Origin: Ligula intestinalis
Lineage: Eukaryota > Platyhelminthes > Cestoda > Diphyllobothriidea > Diphyllobothriidae
Length of the DNA: 64,000 nucleotides
Reading direction: 5' to 3'
Assembly (NCBI GenBank): GCA_036362985.1
Contig: JAYGXS010000004.1
Coordinates: 30,776,053 to 30,840,052, forward strand
Each line of letters starts with the position of its first letter. Positions within the stretch are counted from its first letter, which is position 1. The notes beneath the pieces are model-generated. The model worked only from the letters and a program-made list of their open reading frames with translations, was not told the origin of the DNA and did not search any database. The position numbers and the translations under genes were made by a program. This document shows positions 1-10,356 of this stretch, in pieces.

Positions 1-363
1 TAGCGAGATGGCTGTGTCAAGTGTGCGCGTGCTGAGTGTTTATCGCGCCAGCCATCTACACCCTCCCTCATCCCCGGTCTTATTGACTTTGTCTTTACAC
101 CGGATACGGAGGTGGGAGTGGCGAGCGAGTGGGTAGATTCTGCGCAAGTCTGCTTAAACTCCTGTTTTCCCTCACGCCAGTTCTCTGCGTTGCTCCTGCT
201 AGCTGTCGCTCGCGTATTGCTTACCCAGCTCGCCTTTGTGTCAGTTGCGGCTGGCTTCAGCGCTTGCTTCGGCTTGTTGGAGCGCGTGGTGCCGATCGTC
301 GAAATCGACGGGGGAACTGTCATATATAGATATATATATATATATATAGGCATAAACAAGTGA
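1..363. other. Window edge, no recognised gene
   Basis: Two overlapping plus-strand open frames (112-363 and 129-329) start here, but neither gives a protein I recognise. The end of the longer one is a translation of a TA microsatellite. I do not call a gene. A terminal exon or promoter of a gene lying outside the window cannot be excluded. Confidence 0.4.
321..348. repeat. TA-rich microsatellite
   Basis: A run of alternating T and A with two interruptions. It is a simple repeat with no further signal. Confidence 0.9.
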
Positions 364-1165
364 AGCCAGCCCACCCAGTAAAGTAATCCAAGCCACTTTG
401 TGGTTTACTTTTCGTAGAAGTAATATTTCCCTAACTTTTCCTAGGATATATTCTTTGGAGTTTCGATGTTTTATGGGATTAATTTACTTCAATAGTTACA
501 AAATCCCCTCAAGCTAATCAAAATTCCTCGGACATTGTCGGTTGGCTGAACTAGAAGCGGTTGTAATCCGGTTACGCAAACCTGTCCTATGTGCTCAAAA
601 GAACTTTTTGAAGGCGCAGCAGTTACTGCGGCCGAAAGCGACCAATTCAACCGCAGCTAATTACCACTCTCCCCCATTTTTACAACTGCACGATTGTTCC
701 TCATAGCCCGCAAATATTTTACTTTGTTGCATAACGAAACAGATGTAAAGGCCTGATGAGAATTTGTCAAAAGCTCTTCAAGTTATCTTTTGGATTTTCA
801 ATCTGTTTATTATTTTGTTACGTACATTTAAGGATTACCGTACAGTACAATGTGTGCAGCACGGTGCTTGGGAGCATATGTATAACTATATAAGCGTGTT
901 CGAGAAAGTGATAGGCATTATGAATGTGTGAAAGGTTTCTTAAGCTTTAAGCTGCCCCCCCCCCCCCTCTTTTCCCGCGACGAACACGTTTTAACCTGTA
1001 CCTTGTTCCTATTTAAATGTACTGGTCTGATAAAAATTTATCGAAAGCTTACGTACGCTCGCCAACTTCCCTTTTGATGTATAAAAAAGTTAAAAGGCGT
1101 ATTAAATCTTGAAAAATAGAAAGACTACTTCGAGAAAATTTGAATTTTGCGGTGGTCTTGGAACG
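364..1165. other. AT-rich spacer with a poly-C run
   Basis: No open frame of note and no recognised repeat. There is a 13-base run of C at 955-967. Some AT-rich stretches near 1075-1160 resemble the arms of the foldback family that follows, but too weakly to call a copy. Confidence 0.5.
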
Positions 1166-1760
1166 TACAGTAGACCCACTATCTCATGCAATAGCAGCCG
1201 GAATTCTTCAATGAATTTTCAATTGGAACATATAAATTGCGGATGGTTGTTATAGAGATGATCAAACAGCCTAATCTCAACATATTTTAGACACTTCAGG
1301 ATGCCGGCTTTCTAACGAGCTTCCTTCTGACCGCCAAGACAAAGCATGTACGATAAAATTTGACTACTTAAGTAGTATGTCCTCTTGTTATTAATTTCGA
1401 CTGCCTTTATAGATTCAAATATAATTTTTGGAAAACATGCACGAAAAAATTATTTCTTGTATTCTTTTGGTAGCAAATTACGCCTTCTTTAAATTTTATA
1501 CTTAAAGGAAGGGTAACTTTCGGTTTTAAAAAAGTTTCTAAATTGCCGAATAATTTTGAAACCTGGTGACCGCTACACTGGAATTCAAGGTTTACAAACT
1601 GCGCACTCTGTACATCCTGTTTAAGGAAAAGTACGTTTTCGCCAACAGCTTGACGAAGATCTCAGATATTTCCCATAAAATGTTGCAATAGATGTGGGGT
1701 ATGCTTTATACAGTAAAGGCAGCATTAAAAAATGACGGATACGGTTTTCACTGAATTACC
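1166..1760. repeat. Foldback element, copy 1 (right end missing)
   Basis: Begins with the family terminus TACAGTAGA...CTATCTCATG and has a left arm nearly identical to the left arm of the copy at 5125-6120. After about 390 bases the sequence switches to the reverse complement of that copy's centre, including the stretch read there as ATGATCCACATCTATTGC. The right arm is absent. No coding capacity is seen, so it is non-autonomous. The switch of centre orientation is discussed as a finding. Confidence 0.8.
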
Positions 1761-2051
1761 ACCTATTCTCAATACTTTCCCAGACTTTGTTAATTGACTC
1801 GTTGACCTTTCCTATTGATAAAACTAGCATTACCATTCTCCCCGGAGCCAGTTTTTTCTACCTTCTCAGTGGACTTGTATATAAACCAAGTGGAAGAAAC
1901 AACAACGAGGAGTAGCACAGGCTCAAATTTATTCAAAGGGGGCAGAAAGGGAGGGGGGCTACGCCGTGCGAACAATTGGTGTGTTTCACAGAAAAAAACT
2001 AACGCGGTTTGGTCAGTGTTTCACCTCTTACATAGTTCTGTCTGAAGGACA

Positions 2052-2230
2052 TTACCAGCAAAGACAGGGGAAACTAGGAAGGCCTTATCTGCCTTGTTAG
2101 GCGTCATCGGCTAGTGATACCCAACCCCAGTATGGCCGCTGAAATTGGTGCCACACCGAGATCGGAACTCGCGATCTCTCCCGTCAGGGCAAACGTCTTA
2201 ACAGTTGAGCTACGAGTCCACGGTCTCGCT
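2052..2230 (-). repeat. tRNA-derived SINE, minus-strand copy
   Basis: Read on the minus strand, 2221-2146 resembles a tRNA gene. It has an A-box-like TAGCTCAACTG, a B-box-like GAGTTCCGATCTC and a terminal GGCACCA. A unique tail follows (CTGGGGTTGGGTATCACT, then GATGACGCCTAACAAGGC) that recurs behind the other copies near 24590, 25820 and 27300. A shared tail behind tRNA-like heads is the hallmark of a SINE family rather than a tRNA gene. The small open frames over this stretch are accidental. Confidence 0.75.
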
Positions 2231-2783
2231 TGTATTAGATCGGGAATATACAGTGGCATAGACGCGTCCACCGATCTGTCAGAGGATCCACTCGTCTCCC
2301 CATATTGCCAGTTCTCTCTGTATGTTATTCTCCGGAAACGAAAGTGACTGATGTAGAGGAATTTAGTTTGCAATAAGTGACATTCAAATATACCGAGCTA
2401 ATAGCCTGTTTTCGAGTGAGAGGTAGAAGGGAGTGAAAACCGACCATGGCACACACGGGTAAATACGCACGCAGAGAACGTTTGCAGTGAAACGGGTTCG
2501 AACGGTCACGTCCTGATTCCACACCGGATGCTCGACCCCTGAGTCACCATAAACTGGTGTACTGGTGGTGAAGCTTAATGGCTGCTCTCTTTCTTTGTTC
2601 ACGTCCAACTTACAAACTCCACTTAAACGTAAATCAATGTTTCCGACTAGAGGTGAAAGAGCGTCTGCCACGGCCTACCTGGTCGAGTAATTAGTTCAGT
2701 GGTTTTAGGCTGTCTCACAGCAAACACTCCCAGGCGTTGCGATCCTCGGGCTTGACAAAATTTCATTGGGGGGAGGGGGGTTT
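2231..2783. other. Unrecognised spacer
   Basis: Short open frames on both strands, none recognised. A G-rich run lies at 2767-2783, just before the hairpin. Confidence 0.4.
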
Positions 2784-2943
2784 GGCAGATTTACTTAATT
2801 GAATCGACCCAAACTGTGAAAAATTCGCGGCCTCGGTGGGAGTCGAACCCATGCAAAAAGCCTTGCCTGCTGTGGGGTTTCGACCCTACACCGAGACCGC
2901 GAATTTTTCACAGTTTGGGTCGATTCAATTAAGTAAATCTGCC
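2784..2943. repeat. Long near-perfect hairpin with tRNA-like arms
   Basis: Bases 2784-2838 and 2889-2943 are inverted repeats of 55 bases with a single mismatch, separated by a 50-base loop. The inner part of each arm with its flanking loop resembles a tRNA T arm: GGGTTCGACTCCC on the minus strand and a similar GGGGTTTCGACCC on the plus strand, closed by an 8-base stem CGAGGCC/GGTCTCG. It could be a small foldback transposon built from a tRNA-like sequence, or a palindromic SINE dimer. No other copy was seen in the window. Confidence 0.85.
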
Positions 2944-3350
2944 ATAATTAGTAGTCTATCGGCTTATTCAGTTAACCAGGCTGTAGTGTGACATACAGCG
3001 ACAGCTGAAGTTGCCATTCAAGGTTGTGCACTGTCGTGCGAATTTTGCTGATCCTTTAAGCAATCATTATTTCTAACCATGAAGGTGGCATCCAACAGAC
3101 CCAAGAACGTGTGACGCCAATTCATGAAAGGCAAATGGCGGTGCTTGAATCCCAGAACCCTTATAAGCAATGCAACATTCTATGGACCTCTGTTGGCATC
3201 AGTGGTCAGCTCTCAAAACTCGAAGTAAAATACAGTGACTTGATTTCGGAGGCAGGTCGCTCCTATGACAACTGGCAGTCTATTACCTGGTCTACTACCT
3301 TAAATATCCTCACCCCAGAATTCTGTCTTACAAGACTCGTGGTATAAGTA
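2944..3350. other. Unrecognised spacer
   Basis: One plus-strand open frame of 78 codons at 3111-3347 with no recognised similarity. I do not call it a gene. Confidence 0.4.
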
Positions 3351-4346
3351 TACAGTACGGCCCCGAATTCGTGCACCATGCCGATATTTACGAAAGACAA
3401 ATACTCACTCGCTAATAGGCATTGAGTAAGTTTTTATTACTAATTATGTTGTAGCCTATTCTCAAGCCACTTCAATCGCGATAGGATGCCAGCTTTTTAA
3501 CGAGCTTCGTTCTGACCACTAACAAAAAGTATGTGCTGTGAAAATGGGCCATTTAAGTAGCATACATATTAATCATTGATTTAAACGGCCTTTATGAAGT
3601 CAACTAAAAAAAGTCAGATATATTTTATAGAAATCATGCACGAAAAAAATATTTATTGCACACCTTATGTAGTAAATTAAGCCTTCTTTAAATTTTGTAA
3701 TTGAAGAAAAAAGTTTGTGATTATCAATATTTTGAAGATTGTGATGCGTTCATTCATTATACATCTATCAGTCAATTTATTAATGCTACCTATTGTGTAT
3801 GCAGCATGATCCACATTTTTTGCAATATTTTATGATAACTATGTGACTTCTTCCTCAAACTGTAATTAAAAATGTACTTCCCCTTAATTAGGATGTACAT
3901 AGCGCGCAATTTATAAGCCTTGAATTCAGGTGTAGCTGTCGGTAGGTTTCAAAAGTATACGAAAATTTAGAAGATTTTTAAAACCTAACGACACACTTTA
4001 TTTCAGTATAAAATTTGAAAAAGGCATAGTTCAATAGCAAACGGGTAAAATAAGCATTATTTTGTGCATGTTTTCTATAAAATATATTTGAAGTTATAAG
4101 GGCGGTGAAAACTAATGAGGAAGATGCATACTATTTAAGGACCCGTTTATTGTACAGAAAATACTTTTTCAAGCGGTCAGAAAGATGCTCGTTCAAAAGC
4201 TGGCATCATGAAAGACTGAAATATACGTAAATTAATTTCTTCAATTATTCTCACTACAACCACAATTAATTAATATGTTCGAATCGAAAGCGCATTTCAT
4301 AATTGGTTGGTTGACATTTCATGAGATAGGGAACTTACTAAATGTA
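3351..4346. repeat. Foldback element, copy 2
   Basis: About 1 kb of AT-rich sequence with diverged inverted arms. The left part holds the arm motif GATGCCAGCTTTTTAACGAG and the right part holds its inverse, ending in CATGAGATAGGGAACTTACT. The centre (AATGCTACCTATTG...GCAGCATGATCCACATT) runs in the same direction as in the copy at 5125-6120. It is more diverged than that copy, so it is probably older. It has no coding capacity. Confidence 0.75.
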
Positions 4347-4489
4347 ACCAGCGCCCCACAAGATTCCTACACTACTGAAGACTGCGCTTCCCACTCTAGC
4401 CATTAGACGCTTCCGGCCATCTTCGTGAGTCAGCTCTCACTGTGCCTTGAACGTGAACAAAGGTCAGTTCTCCGTTTTATTATATTTTA

Positions 4490-5060
4490 AGACTGTGAAT
4501 TGTCCATTCATAAAGCATCTTACCTGTCCATTTATTAACGCTGCCGATAAATTATACATTATTCATAGCAATCGCAAACTTTGATTACTAATAAATGAGG
4601 TCTTTGAAATAACGTGGAAAAATGCGTCATTTTTCATATTTTTTAGAAACCCTTAATGCAAGGATAACGACAGGTTGAAGTCAAAATTATTCGGAAATTA
4701 AAAACTGTCTTTCAAAACCGAAAGTCGCCTTTTTGAAGGAGTTTTACGTTGTCACCAAATGAAACGGAAGAATCCCTTTTGTGCACGTTTGCTATGTAAC
4801 GTATAGTTGAATTTACGAGAGAATTGAAATTCAATGGGAAAAAATTATACTAAGTGATTTTTTGCAACGTGCCTTTTTTGCAGGCGGCTGGAAAAAGCTC
4901 GGCTAAAATCCGGCATCCTGTTGTGCCTGAACCATCTTCGGGTCGTCCTACTGTACATTTCTTAATAGTACAACTGTAAGTAAAAATTATCCTCTCCAAT
5001 CGAAAACACATTTCGGAATTTTGGTTGACAGCACATCAACCGCACAGACATTCAGTACTC
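4490..5060. repeat. Foldback element, copy 3 (centre and right arm)
   Basis: Starts inside the family centre (GTCCATTCATAAAGCATC) and runs through the right arm to CCTACTGTACA near 4955. Further arm-like sequence (CCAATCGAAAACACATTTCG) follows to about 5060. The left arm is missing. It lies in a row with copies 2 and 4, so 3351-6120 is a local cluster. Confidence 0.6.
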
Positions 5061-5124
5061 AGACATAAACCATACTGACAAACGGAGGGGCTTTATATGT
5101 GTGACCAGCGCCCTACTAGACTCT

Positions 5125-6120
5125 TACAGTAGATTCATTATCTCATGCAATAGCTGCCGAAATTCTGAAGAAAGTTTTCGATTGGAACATATTAATTGCG
5201 GATGGTTGTAATAGAGATGATCAAACAGCCTAATCTCAACATATTTTAGACACTTCAGGATGCCGGCTTTCTAACGAGCTTCCTTCTGACCGCCAAGACA
5301 AAGCATGTACTATAAAATTTGACTACTTAAGTAGTATGTCCTCTTGTTATTAATTTCGACTGCCTTTATAGATTCAAATATATTTTTTGGAAAACATGCA
5401 CGAAAAAATTATTTCTTGTATTCTTTTGGTAGAAAATTACGCCTTCTTTAAATTTTATACTTAAAGGAAGGGTATCTTTCGGCTTTAAAACATTTCTAAT
5501 TATGAGCTTTTTTACAATTTTCAAGTGTTCATTCAGAGAACACCGTACCCGTCATTTGTTAATGCTGCCTTTACTGTATAAAGCATGATCCACATCTATT
5601 GCAACATTTTATGGGAACTATGTGAGATCTTCCTCAAATGTTAGGTGAAAATGTATTTTTCCTTAAAGAGGATGCACTCAGTGCGCAGTTTGTAAACCTT
5701 GAATTCCAGTGTAGCGGTCACTAGGTTTCAAAATTATTCTGCAATTTAGAAACTTCTTTAAACCGAAAGATACCCTTTCTTTAAGGATAAAATTTAAAGA
5801 AGGCGTAATTTGCTACCCAACGTGTACAAGAAATCATTTTTTCATCCATGTTTTCCAAAAAATATATTTAAATCTATGAAGGCAGTCGAAACAAATAAAA
5901 AAAAGGCATACCACTTAAGTAGTCACTTTTTATAGTGCACGGTTTGTCTTGGCCGCAAGAAAGCAGCTCGTTAAAAAGCCGGAAGTCTGAAAATTCCAAA
6001 ATATGTTGAGATTAGGCTGTATGATCATATATATTACAACCATCTGCAATTAATATATTCCAATCGAAAACTTATTTCAGAATTCCGGCTGCTATTACAT
6101 GAGATAGTGAATCTACTGTA
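5125..6120. repeat. Foldback element, copy 4 (complete)
   Basis: The best preserved copy, 996 bases. It starts TACAGTAGATTCATTATC and ends with the inverse GATAGTGAATCTACTGTA. Each arm is about 360 bases and the two arms pair over most of their length, with an asymmetric centre at about 5490-5760. Both arms contain the CTTAAG-centred palindrome that marks the family. There is no open frame for a transposase, so it must be moved by proteins supplied elsewhere, or be a recombination product. No clear target-site duplication was found by eye. Confidence 0.88.
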
Positions 6121-6699
6121 TATTTAAGAGATGATTGTATGAAGATGCAAAGATGAAATTACATATGAATCACGTAGTATATTAGGAGCGGTTGGAAGCT
6201 TCTTCGTGTGGCCATAAAGGTATATGTGCATCTTTTTCTCAAGCGAAAAATCAGTGTGTAGTTTGGAAATCTAAGGCAGAAAAATAACAAAATGAAACCT
6301 TCACTTAGAGCTATGCAGGGTTTCTATAACCTGTTTAAATGACTTCAAATATTGCGACGGAACTTCCACAAATATTAAGAATCCGGTGAAAAGGTATACA
6401 CTGCTTAAGCAGTGATTTCTAGCACAAAGATCACTTAACTGGGTGGCTGCAAGAGGCCCCACCATACTCCAGCATCGTACTTTCTATTTATTTATCGCCA
6501 TGGTTGAAGTGCGTAGGGAGGACCCTTGTCTGTGTCATCTTCAGGTCCGGGGAAGCGAAAAAGTAGAACGCCAGCTGGAAGCAATTATCCATACTGCGCG
6601 GAGCTAGTGGAGAATAGGTTGGAGGAAGTTAACACTCGGAAGAGTGTATCGCAGGGGATAAAGTGAGTTAAATCCAGCAACTGCGATCTTCATACCATG
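6121..6699. other. Unrecognised spacer
   Basis: AT-rich at first, then of mixed composition. No open frame or repeat that I can support. Confidence 0.4.
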
Positions 6700-7290
6700 G
6701 TTACTTAGTGCTGGAGAAGTCTGTAAAGGCCAGAGTAGTAGGAAGAGTTTATTGTGTACATAAAGGAACAGAGGATAGATGAGAGAAGATTAACTTGGGA
6801 GAGCTCGACCACCAAGGAGATCGACCGGGTCCCGAGTGAGGTCTTAGCAGCAATCAGGCCAGAAGACAGAGAGAGAGTGCGTCTATTGGCTAGGTCGGCC
6901 TGAAGATTTTGGGAAAAGAAGCAGTTTGCGTCGGGAATGCGTGCAAGCTTGCCATTCGTCGCCTAGCTGAAACCATGTAGATGCGGGAACTGTGATTGGC
7001 TGATCGAGACGTTGAAAAACTGCATTGGTGAGCCTTTGGGAAAGTGCACTTCGACGCGAGCTAGTCAGCCAGGCATGATCCACTACAAGTGCGCAAGTAC
7101 CCTCGAAGGGGCTGGTGTCCGAAGTGTATGAGCGTGGAAGTCATCACATCGCCTACAGTGCGATCATTTGTGAGTCAGCCTCTGAGGGATGATTGGTCGG
7201 ATTGGATTTGGGTCAGCAGATACTGGTGCGTATGTGCTAAAAGTCATCAGAGGTGAGAGGCTGAGTGTAGTTGGGTCACCACTACTTAAG
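6700..7290 (-). repeat. Dispersed repeat family B (long copy joined to family A)
   Basis: Contains the family B signature GGCCAGAGTAGTAGGAA followed by TTTATTGTGTACATAAAGG, a GTGATTGGCTG motif and CTTCGACGCGAGCTAGTCA at 7056-7075. The same order is found at 9690-9995, and related sequence lies at 59138, 60250 and, inverted, at 59590. From 7160 to 7290 it continues into the reverse complement of family A (compare 18350-18420). Families A and B may therefore be parts of one longer element. No protein-coding capacity was recognised, so its class is unknown. Confidence 0.65.
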
Positions 7291-7299
7291 TGTACAGTA

Positions 7300-7840
7300 G
7301 GTTGCACGCTAGGCCGTATTAAATGCCACTCGAATAATGGGTTTTCAAAAGCATACTTTAACAATCTTGTCCTTCTTTTCTCGAGTTTAGATGCCCACTG
7401 TGCTTTGACATGATTGTTAATTGGTTACTGGTTGATTTGTAATGCTAACAGCACTGGTACTGGCACGCTGCAAACATGTTCCACATAATTGATGAATTTT
7501 AGCACAAATACCCGTATCAAATTCCGGACCGAGACTGAAACTTCTGTTGCGAAGAGGGTTTACTCTGAATTTGCGCAGTGGTTTTCTCGAAGTTTAGAAA
7601 AAGCTTGCCAGTCAGTGCTGTCTGTTCCGCGGGTACAAGGCCGGGATCTGTTTGCCAGAAAATATTTTATTGAGGAGGAGGAGCAGCTAGACTTACACGC
7701 GTTTGTTACCTTATACCTGTTGTACTAATAACGCTCAAGGACTTCTGCTGCTGCACTCTTCTTGTCGTCTTATTCCTTGGGGGACTCACATAAGGCGTAA
7801 TTGGGCGGTGACACCTCGGCCTTGGCTACCGTTATAACAG
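7300..7840. other. Unrecognised spacer with small open frames
   Basis: A plus-strand frame of 79 codons at 7489-7728 is not recognised. No splice or promoter evidence supports it. Confidence 0.35.
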
Positions 7841-7905
7841 GTTGAGGTTTAGGTTCGTGGTAACTTTAGGAGTTAGGTTTAGGGTTTGTGTTAGGATTAA
7901 GACAC
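7841..7905 (+). repeat. Degenerate telomere-like tract (short)
   Basis: A run of GGTTTAGG, GTTAGG and TTTAGGG-like words, the same type of sequence as at 15800-16045 and 29645-29720. It is probably an interstitial remnant of TTAGGG-type repeats. Confidence 0.55.
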
Positions 7906-8500
7906 AGAATAGTTTGTTGTGGTCAAGGATGAGCGATCTACTGCAACTACAAACACCAAGATTGTTCCGTCTAATAAAAGAAGGTAGTCAGCTGTTAGGA
8001 GCGGTTGATTCGGCACACACGGCAGAATTGCCGTGGGATGGCTGTTTGCGTCTGTACTAGAGCGTGCTAGCAGCCGTGTGTTGTATTCGCGCTTGCGAGA
8101 GTGATTGTTTTGGATGTTGGTGGCGTGATTGGCGAGGTCAAAGGTACAGTCTGGAGACATACGCACAGGGGCCCATGGATACAACGCAGACTGGCCGATG
8201 CGCGATAGTACTGTCCGCAGGCGCGGCGGTGACTAAACTGTGGTCAAGTCTGGGGGGAGCTGTCGTGGCTCTGAAGACGAGCAAGCTCGTCACGGCCGCC
8301 GTCGTGATGCCGGCGGAGGGAACATTGGAGCGGCTCCTACTAGGTATCCATTCTAAAATGCATCGCAAAGCCACCTATTTTAAGGCTGTCCAGTTAGGGG
8401 ATTTACCATTCAGGCGAGGTAGATCGCACCCGATGTCTCGTATAGGTGGAATCTGTTCTCCACGACACTTAACTAGCACCCAACTATCACCTATGACTAT

Positions 8501-9010
8501 CTGAAGATGAACAGAAACTGGAAGTCTGTGACCACTACTGTCTGAGGAGCATCCTTCGAGTGAAGAACACCGACTTCGTCTCAAATAAGACGGTCCACAC
8601 TGGCTGCGACAACATTGCAAGGGTATCCCACGCAATCCGAGAAAGAGGACTGATGGGTTTGGACACGTTCTTCGCCGTCAACATCAGGAGCTCAATGTTA
8701 CTGTCCTCGATCCGAAACCACTACCTTATTGGAGACGTCGTAGTGGGGGTCAGCTCAAAACCTGGCTTGACTTCTTCCGTCAGGACATGGAATTGTTTCT
8801 TGGATCTTCGGTCTTCGGCGCTGGTGAAGAAAATGGCTCGAACTGTCCAGGTCTGCTGCCACGGATCATCGCGCTTGGAGAAGCACCGTACGGGAAGTCA
8901 TGGAGGCCGGATGGATAAGTCATGATCGTAGCCGCAAAAACTGCAAGTGCAAATCCGAAGCTAGGCTCTGTGGATTGGCCACATCGCGGAAAGCGGCTTA
9001 ACCGGCGGCC
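8501..9010 (+). mobile_element. RTE-like LINE, C-terminal end (degenerate)
   Basis: Conceptual translation from 8501 gives a stretch containing CDHYCLRSILRVKNTDFVSN. After a frameshift near 8655 it continues with GHVLRRQHQEL and RRRSGGQLKTWLDFFRQDME, then in another frame ELSRSAATDHRAWRSTV. This order is what one finds downstream of the reverse transcriptase in RTE-type LINEs of flatworms: a region around LRW.GH..R and a Trp-rich end. No polymerase domain is present, so the copy is 5' truncated. At least two frameshifts and several stops make it a pseudogene. The open frames at 8064-8504 and on the opposite strand are not genes. Confidence 0.75.
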
Positions 9011-9649
9011 AATATCAGATGTTGTGCCTGTCCCTACACCCGATAATTCTGCTACTTTTCCCACCCTCTTCTCTTCTACTTCAACACATTCCTGCTGAGA
9101 GGGTGACATACAATCGTCCAGGCTAACAGTAAGCAAAGCTGCGGCCCGTTATGGAATTCGACAGCCATCTTGGATATCAAATCAAGTTTATTAAAGGGCA
9201 TATAGATAAACGCCTTTAAAATTCCTATTGATACATGGTATTTAAGAAATGTATCGGCCCAGCCGAAAATTTCAAAGAAGTCGTTGACACAATTGTAGGC
9301 GACTACTCGCGGTAGCTCTATTTAAGGAGTCGTGTTGCTTACCTCCGATCCCCCCGCAAACGACAATTCACGATAATCCGAGCACGTTAGCCACGATGTA
9401 ACGAAATCAACTGCCTACACCGACCAGTGAAGAACAAAGACAGTGGATCAAATATCAGCCAGTGATACCGTAACCCACACCAATTTAAGGGTTGCGCGTA
9501 ACAGTTAATACATAAACTGAAACAAATGGAAGTAAATGCAAGATAGCAAAGTTCAGTATAAATTATAAAGTTGTGGATTGATTAAAGTCGATTAATAAAA
9601 GCATGGCAAACGGCTAAACACCCAGAAAATCAGGAAAGACTAGGATGGT
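9011..9649. other. LINE 3' tail and unrecognised spacer
   Basis: The first 130 bases may be the 3' untranslated tail of the LINE at 8501-9010. The remainder is AT-rich with no supported feature. Confidence 0.4.
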
Positions 9650-9995
9650 CATAAATGGCTTATCGTTTATGAGCTTCAGGCCATGGTAACATAGTAGAGA
9701 AGAGGTCCGTAGAGGCCAGAGTAGTAGGAACAGTATATTGTGTACACAGAGGAACGAACAATAATAGGGAAGAAGATCGACTACGGAGAGCCCGACCTTC
9801 GCTGGGGCGGCGTGATCCGAAGTCCGGCATAGTTGCAGGAAATCCCCGCGGCCCAGAGAGTAAGCGTTCACGCGTGCAGGCTTGCTATTCGTCGCCTGCC
9901 CAGAAGGCATCTATGCGGCAACTCTGATTGGCTGTTCCCAGACGTCGAGATCAATGGCTGCGAGACTTGAGGAAAGTTCACTTCGACGCGAGCTA
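9650..9995 (-). repeat. Dispersed repeat family B
   Basis: Shares GGCCAGAGTAGTAGGAAC, TATATTGTGTACACAGAGGA, CTTGCTATTCGTCGCCTG, CTCTGATTGGCTG and CTTCGACGCGAGCTAGTCA with the copy at 6700-7075, in the same order. The minus-strand open frame at 9614-9910 is a reading of this repeat (it contains LCVHN and LLLWPL, also seen near 59760). It is not called as a gene. Confidence 0.7.
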
Positions 9996-9996
9996 G

Positions 9997-10356
9997 TCAC
10001 AACAAGTTTGTTTGGCTTCGACAGCTAGTCCATATTCCATACTGCTGAACACTGCTCTGGCAGTATTCACATCGCACAAACGGCGTTTGAGCCAGCGGCC
10101 TAGCTGGTAGGGCATTAACGACCAGCTGGACCCAGATCAACATCTCAGTTCTTTCTGGCCTGAGATTTGAGGTTTCAGCGGCCGATGAAAACTGACCACT
10201 CCAGTCTCCCCCAACCGTAAAATCTGAAAGGTTATTTACTTTTCCCCGTCTGGTTATGCAAAACCAGGCCTCGAAAACTGCACGAAACGTCCGTATTCTA
10301 ACCCAGAAGACTGCCATTTGAGTGGGTCCCAATCTTGTTTGACTGCAAAATTGCAT
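9997..10356 (-). other. Unrecognised open frame, 119 codons
   Basis: An uninterrupted minus-strand frame directly abutting the family B repeat. The product has a scattered set of Trp and Cys residues and no domain that I recognise. Its position against a repeat suggests it is part of an unclassified mobile element rather than a host gene. I assign no function. Confidence 0.2.

Noticed and set aside
2104..2373. 89-codon minus-strand and 77-codon plus-strand frames
   Set aside because: Both lie largely on a tRNA-derived SINE and have no conserved domain.
8064..8504. 146-codon plus-strand frame upstream of the RTE-like tail
   Set aside because: No recognisable domain, and it does not join the LINE frame at 8501; likely a chance frame.
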